From the NCBI RefSeq assembly GCF_030412965.1, contig NZ_JAUHJQ010000001.1:150643-214642 (forward strand): a stretch of 64,000 bases of DNA. The letters run 5' to 3'. The first letter of the stretch is position 1, and every line of letters begins with the position of its first letter. Source of the stretch: Nocardioides oceani (GTDB taxonomy: Bacteria > Actinomycetota > Actinomycetes > Propionibacteriales > Nocardioidaceae). This document shows positions 60,076 through 64,000 of the stretch, in pieces. Under the pieces are notes generated by a model. That model made no database searches and had not been told where the DNA came from. It worked only from the letters and a program-made list of their open reading frames with translations. The position numbers were made by a program, and so were the translations under genes.

Positions 60076-61704
60076 TCAGCGCGTCCGCTCGGGCTCCAGG
60101 TCCTTGCTCCACAGCACCGCGCCGGTGAGGTCGCGCAGGCTGGCAGTGAGCAGGCCGTCCCCGTCGATGGCGACGTGGCCGAAGAACTGGTTGCCGGCCC
60201 GCGGCGACTCGTTGGGGGCCGCGGCGTGCTTCTGGAAGACCACCTCGGGGCCGAAGGTGCCGTCGAGCTCGTTGGGGCCGAAGGTGCCGGCGGCGATCGG
60301 CCCGGCCACGAGCTCCCAGAACGGGTCGAAGTCGGTGAAGCCGGCGCGCTCCGGGGAGTAGTGGTGGGCCGCGCAGTAGTGCACGTCGGCGGTGATCCAC
60401 ACGGTGTTGCGGACCCCGTGCCGCTTGAACGCCGAGAGGACCGCGGCGATCTCCTGCTCCTTGCCGAGCGGCTGCCCGGGGTCGCGGTTGGCCAGGCTCT
60501 CCTGGTCGACGGGGCCGTCCGGGACGACGACGCCGATCGGCAGGTCGGCGGAGATGACCTTCCAGGTCGCCTTCGAGCGGCGTACCTCCCGGATCAGCCA
60601 GTCGACCTGCTCGGTGCCGAGGATCGAGGTGCGCTCCTGCTCCAGGCCCGGGGTGTTCGGGTCCTTGAAGGTGCGCATGTCGAGGCAGAAGACGTCCAGG
60701 TGCGCGCCCCGCTCGATCTTGCGGTAGATCCGGGCCGGCGCGAACCCGTGGCCGCGGTCGTCGGCGGCCCGGTCGCGGCCGCCGCGGGAGCGCGGGTCGG
60801 CGATCGGCATGTACTCCTGCCAGGCCCGCCGCCCCCGCGCCGCCAGCACGTCGACGCGCCGCTCCTGGGTGTAGCGCGGGTCCTCGAGCACCTCACCGGG
60901 CCACCAGTTGTTGGTGGTCTCGTGGTCGTCCCACTGCGCGATGACCGGGACCTCGGCGTACATCGCCCGCACGTTCTGGTCCAGCAGCGTGTAGCGGTGG
61001 CGGCCGCGGAACTCCGCGAGCGTCTCGGCGACCTTGGCGACCTCGGGGATGACCAGGTTGCGCCATACCTGCCCGTCGGGCTCGGTGACCGACTCCTGGA
61101 TCGGGCCGTCGGCGTAGATGGTGTCGCCGGCGTGGACGAAGAAGTCGGGGCGGGTCTCGTGCATCGCGCGGTAGCCGACCAGGCCGCCGAGGTCGGGGTT
61201 GATCCCCCAGCCCTGCCCGCAGGTGTCGCCGGCCCACACGAAGCTCGTCGCCGCCTCGTGAAGGCTGGCGGTGCGGAAGCTCGCCCGCATCGCGCCGCCG
61301 AGGTGGCCGTCCTCGTCCTCGAACGCCAGCCGCACCTCGTGCTCCCGACCCGGGCCCAGCCCGTCGAGCGCGATCTTGGCGGTCAGGTCGCTGTCGGGCG
61401 TCGCCCACGGGCCGCGGACCCGACGGGTGCGCCGACCGCTCATGACCTCCGCGACCAGCCGGCCCGGGCGCTGCGCCCGCGCCCAAAGCACCGCCGAGCG
61501 CGACGTCACGTCGCCGGTGGCCACCGCCATCGGCGTACGTCGCCCGGCGCGCACCAGCGGCGTGGCGACCGGCGCTCCCGGGGCCGCCGTGGCGGCCGTG
61601 GCCGTCCGGAGGTCGAGGCCGGCGGCGCCGGCGAGCGCGGCCGCGCCGACGGCACCGGAGCGGAGGAACGAACGACGAGGGAGGTCCTGCCCGAGAGGAT
61701 TCAT
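60076..61704 (-). CDS. phoD: Tat-exported alkaline phosphatase D-like phosphodiesterase
   Basis: 542 residues. Twin-arginine signal PRRSFLRSG at residues 9-17, followed by a hydrophobic stretch. An N-terminal Fn3-like PhoD_N domain (MAVATGDVTSRSAVLWARAQ) leads to the phosphatase with WAGDTCGQ, HAGDTIYADGPI, QWDDHETTNNWWPGE and TADVHY metal motifs. It binds Ca/Fe and releases phosphate from esters or teichoic acid outside the cell. No Pho box was recognised. Confidence 0.9.
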   Translation of the reverse strand: MNPLGQDLPRRSFLRSGAVGAAALAGAAGLDLRTATAATAAPGAPVATPLVRAGRRTPMAVATGDVTSRSAVLWARAQRPGRLVAEVMSGRRTRRVRGPWATPDSDLTAKIALDGLGPGREHEVRLAFEDEDGHLGGAMRASFRTASLHEAATSFVWAGDTCGQGWGINPDLGGLVGYRAMHETRPDFFVHAGDTIYADGPIQESVTEPDGQVWRNLVIPEVAKVAETLAEFRGRHRYTLLDQNVRAMYAEVPVIAQWDDHETTNNWWPGEVLEDPRYTQERRVDVLAARGRRAWQEYMPIADPRSRGGRDRAADDRGHGFAPARIYRKIERGAHLDVFCLDMRTFKDPNTPGLEQERTSILGTEQVDWLIREVRRSKATWKVISADLPIGVVVPDGPVDQESLANRDPGQPLGKEQEIAAVLSAFKRHGVRNTVWITADVHYCAAHHYSPERAGFTDFDPFWELVAGPIAAGTFGPNELDGTFGPEVVFQKHAAAPNESPRAGNQFFGHVAIDGDGLLTASLRDLTGAVLWSKDLEPERTR

Positions 61705-61844
61705 GGCCCTCACGCTGTCGGGCGCCGGTGAGCCCGTGGTGAGCCGTGGATGAGCCGTGGGTGGCGGCGCGGTGACCGGCCGGCGACGCACTGCGAACGG
61801 GTCCCCCGACAGCCGCAGCGGCGCGTCCCCGCGGCCGCCACCGC

Positions 61845-63311
61845 TCAGCCCCGGGCCGCTCCCATCCCCAGCAGCGCGGCCAGCCCGAGCGCGCTGCGCG
61901 GGGCGTACGCCGTGCGCCACAGCCCGCCGTGCGCCGCGGCGTACGCCTCGTCCTGCCAGGGGTGCTCGTGGCGCGGCCCTCCGCCGGTGTGGAGGTCGTG
62001 GACGAGCAGCGCGGCCATCAGCACGTTCGAGGTCGAGGGGTCGAAGACCTCGACGCCGAAGCGGTGGGCGCCGGCGTACGCCGCGGCGAGCGCGCGGTTC
62101 TTGACCACCGAGCGGGTGCGGGTCGGCGGCGCGACGTTCATCGACACCGTCGCGCCCTCGTGGCAGGCCACCGTCGCCCGCCAGCGCTGCAGCCGCTTGG
62201 CCAGCGCGTAGTTGGGGCCCTGCTGCGGCACCAGCGAGTCGTTGATCCCCGGCTCGGACCCCGGCGCGTAGGGCCGGCGGAGCAGCCGACCGCCCGACGC
62301 CGCGCGCAGCGGCCGGCCGAGCGTCTTGCTCGTCCGCGACCGCGTCTCGTACCGCTCGGTCGCCTGCGCCACCGCGTCCGACGGCACCCCGAACACGTCG
62401 GTCGGCGTGGCGAGGAACGCCAGCGCCACGTCGTCCCGGCTGCTCAGCAGGCGGCGGCTCAGCTCGTCGACGGCCGTGCTGACGCGGACGTTGGTCGCGC
62501 CGTCGGCGTAGACGTAGTTGCCGACCACCAGCGTCCCCGGCTGCGCCCCCAGCCACTGCGCCAGGGCCGGTACGTCGGCGAGCAGGTCGGCCCCCGGCGT
62601 CTCCCCCGTCCCGCCGGCCACCGGCGCGACGACCGTGCCTGCGCCGGCGCTCGCCGTCTCGGCCACCCGGTCCCAGAGCCCCGCCTTCGGCAGGTCGACC
62701 GCCGCCACCCGCGCGCCCCACCGGGTCAGCGCCTGCAGCGGCCCCATCTCCGACGCCGCGCCGATGACCGCGACCGTGTGCCCCTCGAGCCGCAGCCAGT
62801 CGGGGTTGTCCAGCACCGCGCCGACCGCCTCGGCCACCGACGGCTCGACCACGCCCGCCTCGACCCACCGGTCGACCTGCCGCCTGATCTCGTCGCCACG
62901 CAGCCGGTCACCCCGGTACGGCAGCACCAGCTCCTCGACCGGGTCGGCCGTGCCGGCCACCTCGACCTGCTCGAAGCCCGTGGTCTCCTCGGCGGCCGTC
63001 GGCCACTCGGCCAGCGGCACCTCGCCGCCGGCGCCTAGCACCCGCATCCGTCCGTGCAGCGAGTCGAGCCCCGCCCGCGCGATCCCGAGCGCGTCCTCGG
63101 GAGCCCCGAGCCCGGCCTCGACGAGCCGCCGGAAGTAGTCGACGTACTCCGACCGCCACGCCGTCTCCCGCTCCGCCGCCCGCGCCCCCACCGGGTCGGC
63201 GGCGTTCAGCGCATCGGCCACCACCGCCCGCCCCACCGCGGTCGTGCTGCGCCGACCTTCGTCGTCGCTCGGGAACACCAGTCCGTGCTGCTCGTCGGCC
63301 ATGGGCGACAT
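61845..63311 (-). CDS. Large Rossmann-fold protein, unknown
   Basis: 488 residues from ATG 63311, which has GGAGG four bases away; ATG 63302 is a second option. Helical N-terminal part (ERETAWRSEYVDYFRRLVEAGLGAPEDALGIARAGL), then VLPYRGDRLRGDEIRRQVDRW, and a central Rossmann segment GHTVAVIGAASEMGPLQALTRWGARVAAVDLP at about residues 195-225, suggesting NAD(P) or nucleotide binding. The rest (VVGNYVYADGATNVRVS, QQGPNYALAKRLQRW) is conserved-looking but unassigned. No function proposed. Confidence 0.65.
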   Translation of the reverse strand: MSPMADEQHGLVFPSDDEGRRSTTAVGRAVVADALNAADPVGARAAERETAWRSEYVDYFRRLVEAGLGAPEDALGIARAGLDSLHGRMRVLGAGGEVPLAEWPTAAEETTGFEQVEVAGTADPVEELVLPYRGDRLRGDEIRRQVDRWVEAGVVEPSVAEAVGAVLDNPDWLRLEGHTVAVIGAASEMGPLQALTRWGARVAAVDLPKAGLWDRVAETASAGAGTVVAPVAGGTGETPGADLLADVPALAQWLGAQPGTLVVGNYVYADGATNVRVSTAVDELSRRLLSSRDDVALAFLATPTDVFGVPSDAVAQATERYETRSRTSKTLGRPLRAASGGRLLRRPYAPGSEPGINDSLVPQQGPNYALAKRLQRWRATVACHEGATVSMNVAPPTRTRSVVKNRALAAAYAGAHRFGVEVFDPSTSNVLMAALLVHDLHTGGGPRHEHPWQDEAYAAAHGGLWRTAYAPRSALGLAALLGMGAARG

Positions 63312-63385
63312 CCTGCCTCCGCTCTGCAGACTCGGCCCCTCCGCCCTCGGAAGGCCACCGAGGGTCAGCCAGAATGCGCGGCTCG

Positions 63386-64000
63386 TCAGTAGGCGAAGAC
63401 GTGAGCGCTCAGCACGTCGATTTCCCGACGTGGGTCTCCGAAGAAGGCCCCGAGCCGGCGTGCGACTGTCTGGAAAGGACGCTCCCGCGGAGTGCCGTCC
63501 TCGCGCCAGTTTTTCCACGGGACGACGAGAAACAAGTGATGGGCGTCGGGAGCCACATGCGCCTTCCAGAGGTCCTTCAGGTCGTGGTTGTTTGTGATCG
63601 TGCCGCCCCTCTCAACCTCGGCAACGATCCCCCGGCCGTCGTCCATCCGATAGAAGAAGTCCGGACGCGCTTGGGTTACCAAACCCATCTGAGGCGTCAG
63701 CACTATTTCTTCTTTGAACCCGAGATCTCGGCACAACAGTTGCTGAAAGTGATCTTGGATCGACTTGCTCTTCGCCCCGTGAACGTGGATGCGGGCCAAT
63801 TCGTCCCGAGTCTCCTCGATGTGCCTGAACAGTCGACCAGCCAATTGATCGACCGCAGCCAACTCCGCCGTACGACTTGGCGGAACGGTTGCCTTGACAT
63901 GCCGTACGTACCCGTCCACCCGGCGCAGCTTGACAGCCGCATCCACAAAGAAGCTAGTCGGTCGCGGACCTATCGCTTCAAGTCGGAACGACGAACGGCC
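63386..64000 (-). CDS. Possible PD-(D/E)xK-like nuclease, partial, lower GC
   Basis: The frame is open to the window edge; GTG 63946 is only a possible start, and 18 upstream codons are also open. The visible protein has HIEETRDELARIHVHGAKSKSIQDHFQQLL and QARPDFFYRMDDGRGIVAEVERGGT, a PD-...-ExE pattern reminiscent of PD-(D/E)xK nucleases, but not proven. Base composition falls to about 53-62 % GC here with AT-ending codons unlike its neighbours, a sign of acquisition by transfer. It may begin an island to the right. Confidence 0.5.
   Translation of the reverse strand, partial: GRSSFRLEAIGPRPTSFFVDAAVKLRRVDGYVRHVKATVPPSRTAELAAVDQLAGRLFRHIEETRDELARIHVHGAKSKSIQDHFQQLLCRDLGFKEEIVLTPQMGLVTQARPDFFYRMDDGRGIVAEVERGGTITNNHDLKDLWKAHVAPDAHHLFLVVPWKNWREDGTPRERPFQTVARRLGAFFGDPRREIDVLSAHVFAY

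Overview
The window is high-GC (about 70-75 %) DNA from an actinobacterium. It has dense genes, many GTG starts, four-base ATGA/GTGA stop-start overlaps and many promoters whose -10 box lies 6-7 nt before the start codon (leaderless mRNAs). Gene content (actinobacterial GlgA/GlgM-GlgC pair, WS/DGAT acyltransferase, DinB2-type polymerase, three-His-box desaturase, FadE-like pairs, NrfD-anchored formate dehydrogenase) fits Nocardioidaceae, probably Nocardioides or a relative; this assignment is inference. No rRNA, CRISPR, transposase or phage gene was seen.

Layout. 1-7.7 kb: end of a sensor kinase, ornithine aminotransferase behind a perfect palindrome, a TetR regulator divergent from a Baeyer-Villiger monooxygenase/SDR operon, a ThrE-type exporter, a DUF402 protein and a glutamate-cysteine ligase-like enzyme. 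7.7-24 kb: a frameshifted dinB2 coupled to a FUSC membrane protein, WS/DGAT, an orphan adenine methyltransferase, secreted enzymes, mug, divergent glgC/glgA, and a coupled cluster with two related proteins flanking a phosphoesterase and a TraR/DksA protein. 24-36 kb: gluconate uptake and phosphorylation, the AKR-rhodanese-rlmC operon, two acyl-CoA dehydrogenases, a MOSC protein and a desaturase.

36-49 kb is the centrepiece: a formate dehydrogenase operon (fdhA-fdhB-nrfD) whose catalytic subunit is interrupted by an in-frame UGA followed 11 nt later by a bacterial SECIS hairpin with a GGUCU loop, then selD, a 95-nt tRNA-Sec (anticodon UCA), selA and selB. Selenophosphate synthesis, Sec-tRNA synthesis, the Sec elongation factor and the selenoprotein therefore lie within about 12.5 kb. 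A small membrane protein/HTH gene pair with its own inverted-repeat operator sits between fdhA and selD.

49-64 kb: a SWIM-SNF2 helicase, secreted M6 protease, an NlpC/P60 peptidase behind a c-di-AMP (ydaO-type) riboswitch, a secreted amidase, a HhH glycosylase-like protein, a Tat-exported PhoD phosphatase, a large unknown Rossmann protein and, at the right edge, a lower-GC gene that looks recently acquired.
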